A stretch of 36,760 nt of DNA from Salinarimonas rosea DSM 21201 (GTDB taxonomy: Bacteria > Pseudomonadota > Alphaproteobacteria > Rhizobiales > Beijerinckiaceae): contig NZ_AUBC01000033.1 in NCBI RefSeq assembly GCF_000429045.1, positions 1 through 36,760 on the forward strand, written 5' to 3'. The position numbers and the translations under genes are program-made. This document shows positions 7,601-16,045 of this stretch, in pieces. Under the pieces are notes generated by a model. It worked only from the letters and a program-made list of their open reading frames with translations, searched no databases and was not told the origin of the DNA. The number at the start of each line of letters is the position of its first letter. Position 1 is the first letter of the stretch.

Positions 7601-9955
7601 CGGATCGTGGGCGACTTCACCTCGGTGCTGCTGGTGGGGCTCGACATGGCCGGCGCGCGGCCCTTCGCCGAGCGTGCCCGCGACGTGCAGGCCCGCCTCG
7701 CCGAGGCGCTCGACCACCGCGCCATGAGCGGGGTCGCCGTCATGCGCGAGGTGAACGCGCTCCATCCCGGCGAGGGCCTGCGCTCGATGCCGATCGTGCT
7801 GACGAGCAAGCTCGGGCTCGCGACCGAGAGCCCGGGCGGGCCGATCGGGGAGCGGCTACACGGCGTCTCGCGCACGCCGCAGGTCTGGCTCGATGCCCAG
7901 GTGGCGGAGGCGCCCGACGGCGGCCTGCGGCTCGAATGGGACGTGGTCGACGAGCTGTTCCCCGAGGGATCGATCGACGCCATGCTCGACACGCTCGCAG
8001 GCACGCTGGCGCGCCTCGCCGACGAGCCCGGGGCCTGGGACCGGGCGCTGCCCGACGCCGCGCCGGCGACGGACCGCGCCCTCGTCGCCCGCACGAACGC
8101 CACCGAGACCCCGCTGCCCGTCGACCTCCTGCACGCCCCGCTCGTCGCGCGTGCCCGCGAGGAGGGCGGGCGCGTCGCCGTGGTCGCCGCCGACGGGGCG
8201 CGGCTCGGGCGCGCTGGGCTCGTCGCCGCGGCGGGGGCGCTCGCCGGGCGGATCGCCGCCGCGATCCCGCCGGGTGTCGGCGTGCCGGTCCTCGTGGAGA
8301 AGGGGCCCGCGCAGATCGTCGCCGTCCTCGCCGCGCTTCTCGCCGGGCGCGCCTACGTGCCCGTCGACCCGACGCAGGGTGCCGAGCGCGTGCGCGCGAT
8401 CCTCGCCGTCGTCGGCGCGCCGGCGGCGCTGGTCGAGGCCGGCACGCCCGATTTCGGGGTCGCGCGGATCGTCGTCGACACCACGGCCGCACCGGCGCGG
8501 CCGCTGCCGCTTCCCGATCTCGCCTCGCTCGACGATCCGGCCTACGTCATCTTCACCTCGGGCTCGACGGGGACCCCGAAGGGCGTCGTCACCGCCCATC
8601 GGGGGGCGGCGAACACCTGCCTCGACGTGAACGCGCGATTCGGCATCGGCGCGGACGACGTCGTGCTCGGCCTGTCCGCGCTCGGCTTCGACCTGTCGGT
8701 GTGGGACATCTTCGGCGTGCTCGGTGCCGGCGGGCGGCTCGTCCTGCCGGACCGTGCGGGGCTGCGCGATCCCGAGCACTGGCTCGCCCTGATGGAGCGC
8801 GAGGGCGTCACCGTCTGGAACAGCGCGCCCGCGCTGATGCGCATGCTCGCCGACTATTGCGAGGCCCGCGGGCGCCGGCTGCCCGACGCCCTGCGGCTCG
8901 TCCTCCTCAGCGGCGACTGGATCCCGACCGATCTCCCCGCCCGTCTCGGCCGGCTCGCGCCCGGCGCGCGGCTCGTCTCGCTCGGCGGCGCGACGGAGGC
9001 TTCGATCTGGTCGATCCTGCACGAGATGGAGCCGCGGACCTACGCCCCGAGCGTGCCCTACGGCACGCCCATGGCGAACCAGACCATGCACGTTCGCGAC
9101 GACCGCATGCGCGAGCGGCCGCTCCACGCCACCGGCGAGCTCTGGATCGGCGGCGTCGGCCTGGCGGACGGCTACCTCGGCGATCCCGGGACGACGCGGG
9201 CGCGTTTTGTGCGCGACCCGGTCGACGGCAGGCGGCTCTACCGCACCGGCGACCTCGGCCGGCGCCTGCCCGACGGGACGATCGAGTTCCAGGGGCGCGT
9301 CGACTTCCAGGTCAAGATCCAGGGCTACCGCGTCGAGCTCGGCGAGATCGAGGCCGCGCTGCGCGCGCTGCCCGCGGTGGCGGACTGCGTGGTCACGGCG
9401 GACGGCGCGCGGATGGGCCCCAAGCGCCTCGTCGCATACGTCGTCCCGGCGGACCCGGACCGGCCCCCGGCGCACGCCGCGCTGGCGGATGCGCTGGCCG
9501 CGCGGCTGCCGTCCTACATGGTCCCGGCGCTGTGGGTCGATCTCCGGGCGCTGCCGCTCTCGTCGAACGGCAAGGTCGATCGCAAGCGTCTGCCGGCGCC
9601 GCTCGCGGTGCAGGCGCAGGACCGGCCGCTCACGGCGACGCAGCGGCTCGTGGCGGACATCTACGCCGAGGTGCTCGGGCTCGACGCGATCGACCCGCAA
9701 GCGAGCTTCTTCGCCCTCGGGGGCGCGTCCGTCGAAATGGTGCGCGTGCAGACGGAGATCCTGCGCCGGGCGGGGCGCGAGGTGCCGATCGCCGATCTGT
9801 TCCGCTACGCCAGCGCGGCGAGCCTCGGCGCGCATCTGGACGCGAGCGCCCGCCCGGCCGCCCCGGCGCAGGCGCCGCCGGCGAGCCCGGCGGCCGCGGA
9901 TCGAACCGCGCTGCGGGCGCGCCGCGCGGGAGCCCGCGCCGCGGCACGGGGATGA
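1640..9955 (+). CDS. NRPS: FAAL-ACP-C-A-T-Cy-A(Cys)-T
   Basis: A 2771-residue assembly-line protein. The ATG at 1640 follows AAGGAGA by 7 nt; the same frame is open further upstream only because it lies antisense to the PKS. Domains: fatty acyl-AMP ligase, about 1-555 (YTSGSTATPRG at 157, GWLPVYHDMG at 196); ACP, Ser604 in LGVDS; condensation, about 670-1085 (DHIVCDGWS, His793); adenylation A1, about 1100-1600 (TSGTSGTP at 1255, NGKID near 1591); carrier, Ser1644 in GGHS; heterocyclisation, about 1705-2130 (PFPLNDIQRAYWIGRR, D1839xxxxD1844); adenylation A2, about 2140-2660 (FTSGSTGTPKG, D2351); carrier, Ser2697 in GGAS. A2 pocket residues read D-L-W-N-L-S-L-I-W, one change from the known Cys code. 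There is no thioesterase or reductase, so the chain should pass to another protein, most simply the divergent PKS. Predicted intermediate: N-acyl-X-thiazoline. The A1 substrate is unassigned. Confidence 0.95.
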   Translation: MRHSILDALSDHALRRPHGRAWAFLDADLGIREAATYSQLRHAASLWAGLVGSRARPGDRAVLAFEPGLAFAEAFLGTLAAGVVAVPARPPTRRGAERFRAIVADCEPALVLASPSLSGALAEALGGAVPVLDERALGAPAAAPATPAAGALAFLQYTSGSTATPRGVMVTHGAIAANEEAIRACFGHDADSRILGWLPVYHDMGLIGTLLQPLWVGAAGHLMSPAHFLREPLSWLRAIDRYRITTSGGPNFAYDLCADAPGAIVGLDLSTWRVAFNGAEPVRAATLARFAERFAPTGFDPAAFLPCYGLAEATLFVTGKPAADAPVERRVLEEGEAPRRIAAADGGEGAEAVSSGRVFPGTRVAIVDPGTRAPRPDGVEGEIWVRGESVASGYWRRPDESTASFGATLEGDGGGEGGWLRTGDLGIRDAGELVVTGRIKDLIILRGRNVHPQDIEAAAVAAHAAVRTAGAAAFAAGEAGAAAIAVEVAREARAKAADVARAVAAEVARACDVALEAVHVLRPGALPKTTSGKVQRSLTRRLLERGALEALHVWRRGAEGSAPEATSDAPEAPLSLRARLARAARLPEAEIAEDAPLAALGVDSLALAELCHALARDPGVRIAPAELAELTPARLAARLAEAAPRRTSVEEPSAAPPPVWLAPTPGQRRFLVLDALGEGRDDQGVAATLTLDGPLDAARLARAVGAAAARHPMLRLAFAEVGPAAGGGPEARLRPDAGVGLEDLGSATDEAAARALWRERARAPFDRASGPLARAGLVALGPERALLGLAADHIVCDGWSMRVLAREILALYAADGPAALPPPGDPFAALRPDADAERAALARATDRLAGAPTLLALPADGARGGAAQALEIDVDPALVADLRRMAGRLRVSPAALWLAAFGIVLARVADVDDLLVGTPVARRDAPGADAHVGLFLDLLPVRLRLPQGSDLEGAARAVAAALADARTDEAASLDALVDALAPGRAPGARPLFQVLFNHLPDARPGGAAGPLRWRLEPMLDIGAKFDLTLYVAEAPARTSLVMSFDAGLMRRARVETLAAQVLGVAARLVRTPDAPWRTTPLREPVPAAEARPATDHGYPWSGPLQDRVAAFAAGPGADRPALVDARGLALRYGALVRRADAFAARLAAAGLRPGETVAILAERDAALPFAILATLRAGGVFGVLDAAYPDARLARMLDVARPRLLLAAGIDPARAAEIGGGADLLVVPDPFEAPDDALGFAPATVGPDDPACLTFTSGTSGTPLGVVGRHGGLVAFMPWQEEAFGLSRDDRVSLLSGLSHDPLQRDVATAWWAGGTLCIAPREALAQAGVARRWLAEAGVTIANLTPSVARLVTAGENEESGTPLARLRLAFLVGEALRAADVARLRRLAPGCEVVGLYGATETARVLLHRRIPPGVPVADPIPLGDPPPHADVLLVGPDGAPVDVGEPGEIVLRSRAIALGYAGAAETGADAAARARFGTDESGVPLYRTGDIARRTPDGALVLSGRRDRQVKIRGVRIELGEIEAAAEALGAGPAHARVLAGAQRLVLYVAAATPLEPERLRRDLAARLPAAAVPDAVVLLDALPRTPNGKIDEAALPLPGARTGTPPRPGAEARLAEIWRRVLGVETVHREDGFVALGGHSLRAVEAQAEIGRAFGRSPRLPELMDGGTLAEMAAGLSGPFAGAADTRADETPPAVVAHPEARHEPFPLNDIQRAYWIGRRPGMGHVGVGAQSAYAFACPHVDVARLEAAWTTLVRRHDMLRAVVDEDGTQRVLPEVPPVAIPVHGVGADAEGLATVRAVLRERLETRTFDASRWPLFELAVSGQEGDAQLHVAFDFLVADAWSFGILARELAALYADPDAALPDLAIGFRDYVLAERAAAPGAERRRAEAFWRTRIPDLPPAPQLPLARAPETLERPRFRRHVRRIDVARRERLREGAAARGITESALVLAAYAETLALWATAPAFTVNLTVFDRRPWHPDVERIVGDFTSVLLVGLDMAGARPFAERARDVQARLAEALDHRAMSGVAVMREVNALHPGEGLRSMPIVLTSKLGLATESPGGPIGERLHGVSRTPQVWLDAQVAEAPDGGLRLEWDVVDELFPEGSIDAMLDTLAGTLARLADEPGAWDRALPDAAPATDRALVARTNATETPLPVDLLHAPLVARAREEGGRVAVVAADGARLGRAGLVAAAGALAGRIAAAIPPGVGVPVLVEKGPAQIVAVLAALLAGRAYVPVDPTQGAERVRAILAVVGAPAALVEAGTPDFGVARIVVDTTAAPARPLPLPDLASLDDPAYVIFTSGSTGTPKGVVTAHRGAANTCLDVNARFGIGADDVVLGLSALGFDLSVWDIFGVLGAGGRLVLPDRAGLRDPEHWLALMEREGVTVWNSAPALMRMLADYCEARGRRLPDALRLVLLSGDWIPTDLPARLGRLAPGARLVSLGGATEASIWSILHEMEPRTYAPSVPYGTPMANQTMHVRDDRMRERPLHATGELWIGGVGLADGYLGDPGTTRARFVRDPVDGRRLYRTGDLGRRLPDGTIEFQGRVDFQVKIQGYRVELGEIEAALRALPAVADCVVTADGARMGPKRLVAYVVPADPDRPPAHAALADALAARLPSYMVPALWVDLRALPLSSNGKVDRKRLPAPLAVQAQDRPLTATQRLVADIYAEVLGLDAIDPQASFFALGGASVEMVRVQTEILRRAGREVPIADLFRYASAASLGAHLDASARPAAPAQAPPASPAAADRTALRARRAGARAAARG

Positions 9956-9983
9956 CGTGGCAGGTCTCGAGGCGACTCGCCGC

Positions 9984-10679
9984 TCAGGCGGCGAGCCAGC
10001 GCGCGAGCGCCGCGTCGACGGCCTCGGGCGTCTCCAGCGTCGGCAGGTGGCCGGCGCCGGGGACGATCTCGAGGGTCGAGCCGGCGACGAGCTCGTGCAT
10101 CAGGGTGTGGCGCTTGACCGGGCAGAGCCGGTCGTCCTCGCCGCACAGCACGAGGGTGGGGCCGCGATAGGCGCGCAGCGTCTCCTCCTGGCTCCCCCGG
10201 CTGGCGAGGGCGCGGGACTGGCGCACGAACACGTCCGGCCCGAGGTCGTGCGCCATGGCGAGCATCAGGGCGCGGATGTCCTCGCGCGTGCTCTCGCCGT
10301 GCAGGAACAGCGGCTGCAGGTCCCGGCGCAGCACCGTGTCGAGGCCGCCCGCCTCGACCTCGGCGATCTGCGCCTCGCGCATGGCGCGCACGCCCGGCGA
10401 ATCGGCGCGGGGGTCGGTGTCGAGGAGCGCGAGCCGGCGCACGCGATCGGGCGCCTGGCGCACGATCTCCATCGCCACGATCCCGCCCATCGAGAGTCCG
10501 GCCAGCGCGAAGGCCGGCGGTGCGTCGGCCAGCACCGCGGCGGCGAGCGCGTCGACCGTGTCGGCACCGGAGACGTCCGGCACGATCACGGTGCGTCCCG
10601 CCGACAGCGCCGCGATCTGCGGCGCGAACAGGCGCGCGTCGCACATCAGGCCGGGGACGAGGAGGAGGGAGTCGCTCAC
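9984..10679 (-). CDS. Alpha/beta-fold hydrolase
   Basis: A 231-residue soluble hydrolase of the alpha/beta fold. The nucleophile elbow is GLSMGG (Ser63), the acid is in CGEDDRLCP, and the His is in GAGHLP near the C-terminus, giving a complete Ser-Asp-His triad. The N-terminus LLLVPGLMCDARLF is typical of the family. I chose the GTG at 10679, which has GGGAG 8 nt upstream; another GTG at 10688 overlaps the trxB stop codon but has no usable spacing. It is the last gene of the ELM1-trxB transcript and converges on the NRPS with only 28 bp between stops. That neighbour makes a thioesterase role tempting, but the coupling to trxB argues against it. The substrate is unknown. Confidence 0.85.
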   Translation of the reverse strand: MSDSLLLVPGLMCDARLFAPQIAALSAGRTVIVPDVSGADTVDALAAAVLADAPPAFALAGLSMGGIVAMEIVRQAPDRVRRLALLDTDPRADSPGVRAMREAQIAEVEAGGLDTVLRRDLQPLFLHGESTREDIRALMLAMAHDLGPDVFVRQSRALASRGSQEETLRAYRGPTLVLCGEDDRLCPVKRHTLMHELVAGSTLEIVPGAGHLPTLETPEAVDAALARWLAA

Positions 10680-10684
10680 CCGGC

Positions 10685-12737
<2,053 letters not shown>

Positions 12738-12848
12738 GCGGCTCGCCGGCACGGGGACAACGCTCGCCTTCTCCGCCGCGCCGCTTGTGCGGGAGCTTCG
12801 GGCGGTCTACCTACGTCGTGGCGCGATGGCCAGCGGAGCTCTTCTTAC

Positions 12849-13334
12849 GTGCGCGGACGCCTCGATTCCATAGATCTCGCGATCCTGCGCGAATTGCAGG
12901 CGGACGGAAGCATCACCAACGTGGAGCTCGCCCGCCGGGTCGGCCTGTCCGCGCCGCCCTGCCTGCGCCGGGTGCGGGCGCTCGAGGAAGCGGGCGTGAT
13001 CAAGGGCTACCGCGCGCTCGTCGACCCCAAGCCGCTCGGCATCGAGGTCGTGTGCTTCGCCATGGTCCAGCTGCAGAGCCAGAAGCAGTCCGACCTCGTC
13101 GCCTTCCAGGCGCACGTGAAGGACTGGCCGTCGGTGCGCGAGTGCTGGACCCTGTCGGGGGACATCGACTTCATCCTGAAGTGCGTCGCCCCCAACCTCT
13201 CGGCCTTCCAGGCCTTCGTCGGCGCCCTGACCGAGCTGCCGAACGTGCGCAACGTGCGAACCGCGCTCACGCTCGACCAGATCAAGGACGAGCCGATCGT
13301 CCCGATCGACGAGATCGACCCCGCCGACGCGTAG
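12849..13334 (+). CDS. Lrp/AsnC family transcriptional regulator
   Basis: A 161-residue feast/famine regulator. The N-terminal winged helix-turn-helix begins LDSIDLAILRELQADGSI and continues through ELARRVGLSAPPCLRRVRAL; the C-terminal RAM ligand-binding and oligomerisation domain runs from about residue 70 (VCFAMVQLQSQ) to the end, including RECWTLSGDIDFILK. The GTG at 12849 has GGAG 10 nt upstream and gives the usual family length; the frame is open further upstream only as antisense to the ELM1 gene. It diverges from the ELM1-trxB-hydrolase unit across about 110 bp, so it may control that unit as well as itself. This is inferred from position. The effector is unknown. Confidence 0.92.
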   Translation: MRGRLDSIDLAILRELQADGSITNVELARRVGLSAPPCLRRVRALEEAGVIKGYRALVDPKPLGIEVVCFAMVQLQSQKQSDLVAFQAHVKDWPSVRECWTLSGDIDFILKCVAPNLSAFQAFVGALTELPNVRNVRTALTLDQIKDEPIVPIDEIDPADA

Positions 13335-13351
13335 GCCGTCCCGGGCCGAAA

Positions 13352-13373
13352 GGCCCCGCGTCAGCGCGGGGCC
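13352..13373. terminator. Hairpin between convergent lrp and infC
   Basis: Perfect 9-bp arms GGCCCCGCG and CGCGGGGCC flank a TCAG loop. The loop contains the infC stop codon (13361-13363), and the hairpin starts 17 bp after the Lrp stop. A very stable hairpin between two convergent genes could serve both as terminator, but neither side carries a real U-run (TTT at most on the infC side), so intrinsic termination is uncertain. Confidence 0.4.
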
Positions 13374-13903
13374 AGGATCATGATCATCTGCCGGCCTTCG
13401 AGCTGCGGCTCGACCTCGACCTTGGCGAACTCCTGGGTCTCCGCCTTCACGCGCTCGAGCAGCTTGAGGCCGAGATCCTGGTGCGCCATCTCGCGGCCGC
13501 GGAAGCGCAGGGTGATCTTCACCTTGTCGCCCTCTTCGAAGAAGCGCCGGACGTTCTTCATCTTCGTCTCGTAATCGTGCTTGTCGATTGCGGGACGAAG
13601 CTTCACTTCCTTGACCTCGACGGTCTTCTGCTTCTTGCGCGCCTCGGAGGCCTTCTTCTGCTGGTCGAACCGGAACTTGCCGTAGTCGAGCAGCTTGCAG
13701 ACCGGCGGCTCCGAGTTGGGCGCGATCTCGACGAGGTCGAGGCCGGCTTCCTCGGCGACGCGCAACGCGTCGAAGAACGACAGGACCCCGCGGTTCTGCC
13801 CCTCCTGGTCGATGAGCTGAACCTCGCGGACGCCGCGAATGTCACGATTGGCGCGCGGACCCTCCTTCTGGGGCACCGGCATGGCTCTCATGGGTCGGCG
13901 AAT
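13361..13903 (-). CDS. infC: Translation initiation factor IF-3 (AUU start)
   Basis: IF3, 180 residues, the same length as the E. coli protein. It binds the 30S subunit, checks the start codon and prevents early 50S joining. Seen are the N-terminal domain ([21 protein letters not shown]), the lysine-rich linker helix ([26 protein letters not shown]) in part, and the C-terminal domain with [20 protein letters not shown] and the end [11 protein letters not shown]. The start is ATT at 13901-13903, with GAGGAG 9 nt upstream. The next ATG, four codons later, is 21 nt from that site and has none of its own. An AUU start is the known basis of infC autoregulation, because IF3 itself discriminates against it. 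rpmI and rplT do not follow; the next gene converges. A strong hairpin lies in its leader. Confidence 0.96.
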   Translation of the reverse strand: MRRPMRAMPVPQKEGPRANRDIRGVREVQLIDQEGQNRGVLSFFDALRVAEEAGLDLVEIAPNSEPPVCKLLDYGKFRFDQQKKASEARKKQKTVEVKEVKLRPAIDKHDYETKMKNVRRFFEEGDKVKITLRFRGREMAHQDLGLKLLERVKAETQEFAKVEVEPQLEGRQMIMILAPR

Positions 13904-14000
13904 GGCTGATGTCTCCTCGTTTGCGGGATGCGCAGGAAGGCCGCGCCGCGGATGCGGCCGGCCGTGGGGCGCATGTGCCCGGTTACCGGCGATCGATCGG

Positions 14001-14024
14001 ATGCTCGACCACGTGATCGAGCAT
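14001..14024. promoter_or_regulatory. 24-bp near-perfect palindrome upstream of infC
   Basis: Outer arms ATGCTCGA and TCGAGCAT flank a CACGTG core; 11 of 12 base pairs are symmetric. It lies about 98 bp upstream of the infC start and 138 bp upstream of the dioxygenase gene. In the infC-sense RNA the single mismatch becomes a U-G wobble, giving a 10-bp stem with an ACGU loop, while in the opposite RNA it stays C-A. That favours a leader hairpin of infC, but a protein operator is possible. No U-run follows, so it is not a plain terminator. Confidence 0.45.
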
Positions 14025-14123
14025 GTTTGCGCAATCGCGCCATAAGTCAAGGTGCAGGCCGCCGCTCGGCCGGCGATCCGCCCCCACCCCCTTGCATCCC
14101 GTGCCGCCGACCTGATATGTCCG

Positions 14124-14145
14124 AATATTAGAACTCTCTAACGTT
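14124..14145. promoter_or_regulatory. AT-rich inverted repeat before the dioxygenase gene
   Basis: TTAGA-ACTC-TCTAA (14128-14141) is a perfect 5-bp inverted repeat, and the flanking AA and TT extend the symmetry to 14124-14145 with two imperfect positions. It ends 16 bp before the start codon, next to the AAGAAGGAGA ribosome-binding site, so a bound repressor would block expression. AT-rich palindromes of this sort are used by ArsR-family persulfide sensors such as BigR, which control related dioxygenase genes. That link is inference; no such regulator is in the window. Confidence 0.4.
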
Positions 14146-14161
14146 AAAGAAGGAGAACGGC

Positions 14162-15064
14162 ATGCGCCTCTCGCACTCCCCCTCGCGCGGGCCCGGCAGC
14201 CCGGACGTGCAGCCCTTCTACGACGCCGCCACCGGCTCGCTGCAATACGTCGTCTCCTGCCCGGACACCCGGCAGGCGGCCATCGTCGACCCCGTGCTCG
14301 AGCTCGATCCGCGCGCGGCCGCGACGCGGACCGACCAGGCGCAGGACATCCTCGCCTACGTCGCCGAGCAGGGCCTCGCGGTGGCCTGGATCCTCGACAC
14401 GCATCCCCACGCGGATCATCTCTCCGCCGCTGCCTGGCTGAAGCAGCGCACCGGCGCGCCGATCGCCATCGGCGAGCGGGTGCGGCGCGTGCAGGAGATC
14501 TGGCGCGACCTCTACGCCATGGACGACTTCCCCGCCGACGGCTCGCAATGGGACCGCCTGTTCGCCGACGGCGAGACGTTCCGCATCGGCGGGCTCGACG
14601 CGCGGGTGATGCTCTCGATCGGCCACACGGTCGCGTCGGTCAGCTATGTGGTGGGTGACGCCGCCTTCGTGCACGACACGCTGATGATGCCGGATTCCGG
14701 CTCCTCGCGCGCCGACTTCCCCGGTGGCGACGCGGGCGAGCTCTACGATTCGATCCGGGCGATCCTCGCGCTGCCGGACGACACGCGGCTCTTCGTCGGG
14801 CACGACTACCAGCCCGGCGGGCGGGCGCCGGCGGGGGAGGCGACGGTCGCCGAGCACAAGGCGTCGAACAAGCACTTCGCCGGGAACCCGTCCCGGGAGG
14901 CGTTCGTGCGCATCCGTTCGGAGCGCGACGCGACGCTGCCCCTGCCGGCCCGGATGCTGATGGCCTTGCAGGTCAACATGAACGGCATGCGCCTGCCGGA
15001 GCCCGACGCGAAGGGCCGGCGCATCCTGCGCATCCCCCTCGACCGCTTCCCCTTCCACGGCTGA
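14162..15064 (+). CDS. ETHE1/Blh-like MBL-fold hydrolase, probable persulfide dioxygenase
   Basis: A 300-residue metallo-beta-lactamase-fold protein. The metal ligands are visible in order: THPHADHLSAA (HxHxDH, about residue 81), SIGHT (about 156), the Asp of HDTLMMPDSGSSRADFPGGD, and a final GHDY. The GHDY ending and the RADF segment after the bridging Asp are features of the ETHE1/Blh class, which oxidises glutathione persulfide to sulfite with a mononuclear iron, rather than of glyoxalase II. The N-terminus VQPFYDAATGSLQYVVSCP also fits. No rhodanese or sulfide:quinone reductase gene is adjacent. The ATG at 14162 has a strong AAGGAGA site 5 nt upstream. Transcription is probably controlled at the AT-rich palindrome just upstream. 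Persulfide as substrate is a family inference. Confidence 0.85.
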   Translation: MRLSHSPSRGPGSPDVQPFYDAATGSLQYVVSCPDTRQAAIVDPVLELDPRAAATRTDQAQDILAYVAEQGLAVAWILDTHPHADHLSAAAWLKQRTGAPIAIGERVRRVQEIWRDLYAMDDFPADGSQWDRLFADGETFRIGGLDARVMLSIGHTVASVSYVVGDAAFVHDTLMMPDSGSSRADFPGGDAGELYDSIRAILALPDDTRLFVGHDYQPGGRAPAGEATVAEHKASNKHFAGNPSREAFVRIRSERDATLPLPARMLMALQVNMNGMRLPEPDAKGRRILRIPLDRFPFHG

Positions 15065-15090
15065 CCGCGGCGCGGCGCTCCCATGTGCCC

Positions 15091-15936
15091 TCAGCGCAGG
15101 GCGGCGACCCGGGCCTTCGCCTCGGTCTCGGGGGTGAGGGCGTTCATCAGGTAGGGGCGCCGCAGGCCGTAGATCTTGTGGAAGACCTTCTCGACGTCGC
15201 GGATGTAGAAGGGCTTCTCGAGCAGCGCCTCGACGCCGAAGTGCTTGAGCGCGCCGGGCAGCGTCGTCGCCGGCGAGACGCTCATGATCAGCAGCTTGGT
15301 GTCGGGCGCGACCTCGCGCGCCTGGCAGGCGGTCTCGAGCCCGTCCATGCCCTTGAGGTTCATGTCGAAGAGGGCGAGATCGTAGCTCGTCAGCTGCAGC
15401 AGCTTGAGCGCGTGGCGCCCGGCGTCGGTCTCGTCGATCTCGAAGGAGAAACGGCTGCGCTCGAAGATCTTGCGCACAGTCGCCCGCGCGGTATCGGCGT
15501 GGTCGACGAGGAGGAGCCGCAGCGGCTGTCGCATGCGCCGGTGGTTCTTCAGGAGCGCGGTGACGTGGTCCGCGTCGATCGGCTTCTTGAGGAACTCGTA
15601 GGCGTCGAGCTCGACCGACAGGTCGACCCAATGCTTCATCACGCCGTCGGCCATCAGGATCGTGAGCGGCCGCACGCCCTGGTGACGGGAGATCGCCAGC
15701 GCCTCGGCGCCGGAGACGCCGTCCATATGGACGTTGACGAAGGCGATGTCCGGGCGCTTGCCGGTGAGCGCCTCGAGCGTCTCGCGCCCCTCGCTCGTCT
15801 CGATCACCTCGATGCCGGCATCGAAGCCCTTGAGGGTGACGACCAGGCTCAGCCGGGATCCCGCGGCGGGATCGGCGACGAGAACGCGCACCGGACGTCG
15901 CTCCTCGGCTGCTATGCGCGCCGCCCGCTCGACCAT
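15091..15936 (-). CDS. Tandem-receiver response regulator, first receiver degenerate
   Basis: A 281-residue protein made of two CheY-like receiver domains and no recognisable output domain. Receiver 1 (about 15-137) begins VRVLVADPAAG and ends at FLKKPID, but its phosphoacceptor position is Asn68 (PDIAFVNVHMDG), so it cannot be phosphorylated normally. Receiver 2 (about 139-260) has LLLVDHADT, the intact phosphoacceptor Asp191 (YDLALFDMNLKGMDG), and LLEKPF. The C-terminus, about 25 residues, ends ETEAKARVAALR. The ATG at 15936 has AAAGGGA upstream. It lies 109 bp downstream of xerC on the same strand, far enough for its own promoter. It probably works by protein contact; no cognate kinase is adjacent. 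Confidence 0.9.
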   Translation of the reverse strand: MVERAARIAAEERRPVRVLVADPAAGSRLSLVVTLKGFDAGIEVIETSEGRETLEALTGKRPDIAFVNVHMDGVSGAEALAISRHQGVRPLTILMADGVMKHWVDLSVELDAYEFLKKPIDADHVTALLKNHRRMRQPLRLLLVDHADTARATVRKIFERSRFSFEIDETDAGRHALKLLQLTSYDLALFDMNLKGMDGLETACQAREVAPDTKLLIMSVSPATTLPGALKHFGVEALLEKPFYIRDVEKVFHKIYGLRRPYLMNALTPETEAKARVAALR

Positions 15937-16045
15937 GCCGTCCCTTTCCCCGTCTCGAATGACGGGCCAAACGGTAACCAGGAATGCTTTGCAGAAGGTT
16001 ACCCCGCAGGAATCGGCAATCCGCGCACGCGTCCTCGGCTCGTCG

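Noticed and set aside
1601-7765. A 2054-codon open frame on the minus strand across the NRPS
   Set aside because: It lies opposite a well-defined NRPS with all motifs in place. Its translation is low-complexity (Arg, Ala, Gly, Glu) with no domain, as expected from GC-rich codon use.
5572-10170. A 1532-codon plus-strand frame inside the NRPS
   Set aside because: Arg/Ala-rich shadow of the NRPS in another frame.
9984-10679. Hydrolase as the cluster's stand-alone thioesterase
   Set aside because: It is on the opposite strand, close-packed with trxB, and lacks features specific to type II thioesterases. It can be read more simply as the third gene of the trxB unit.
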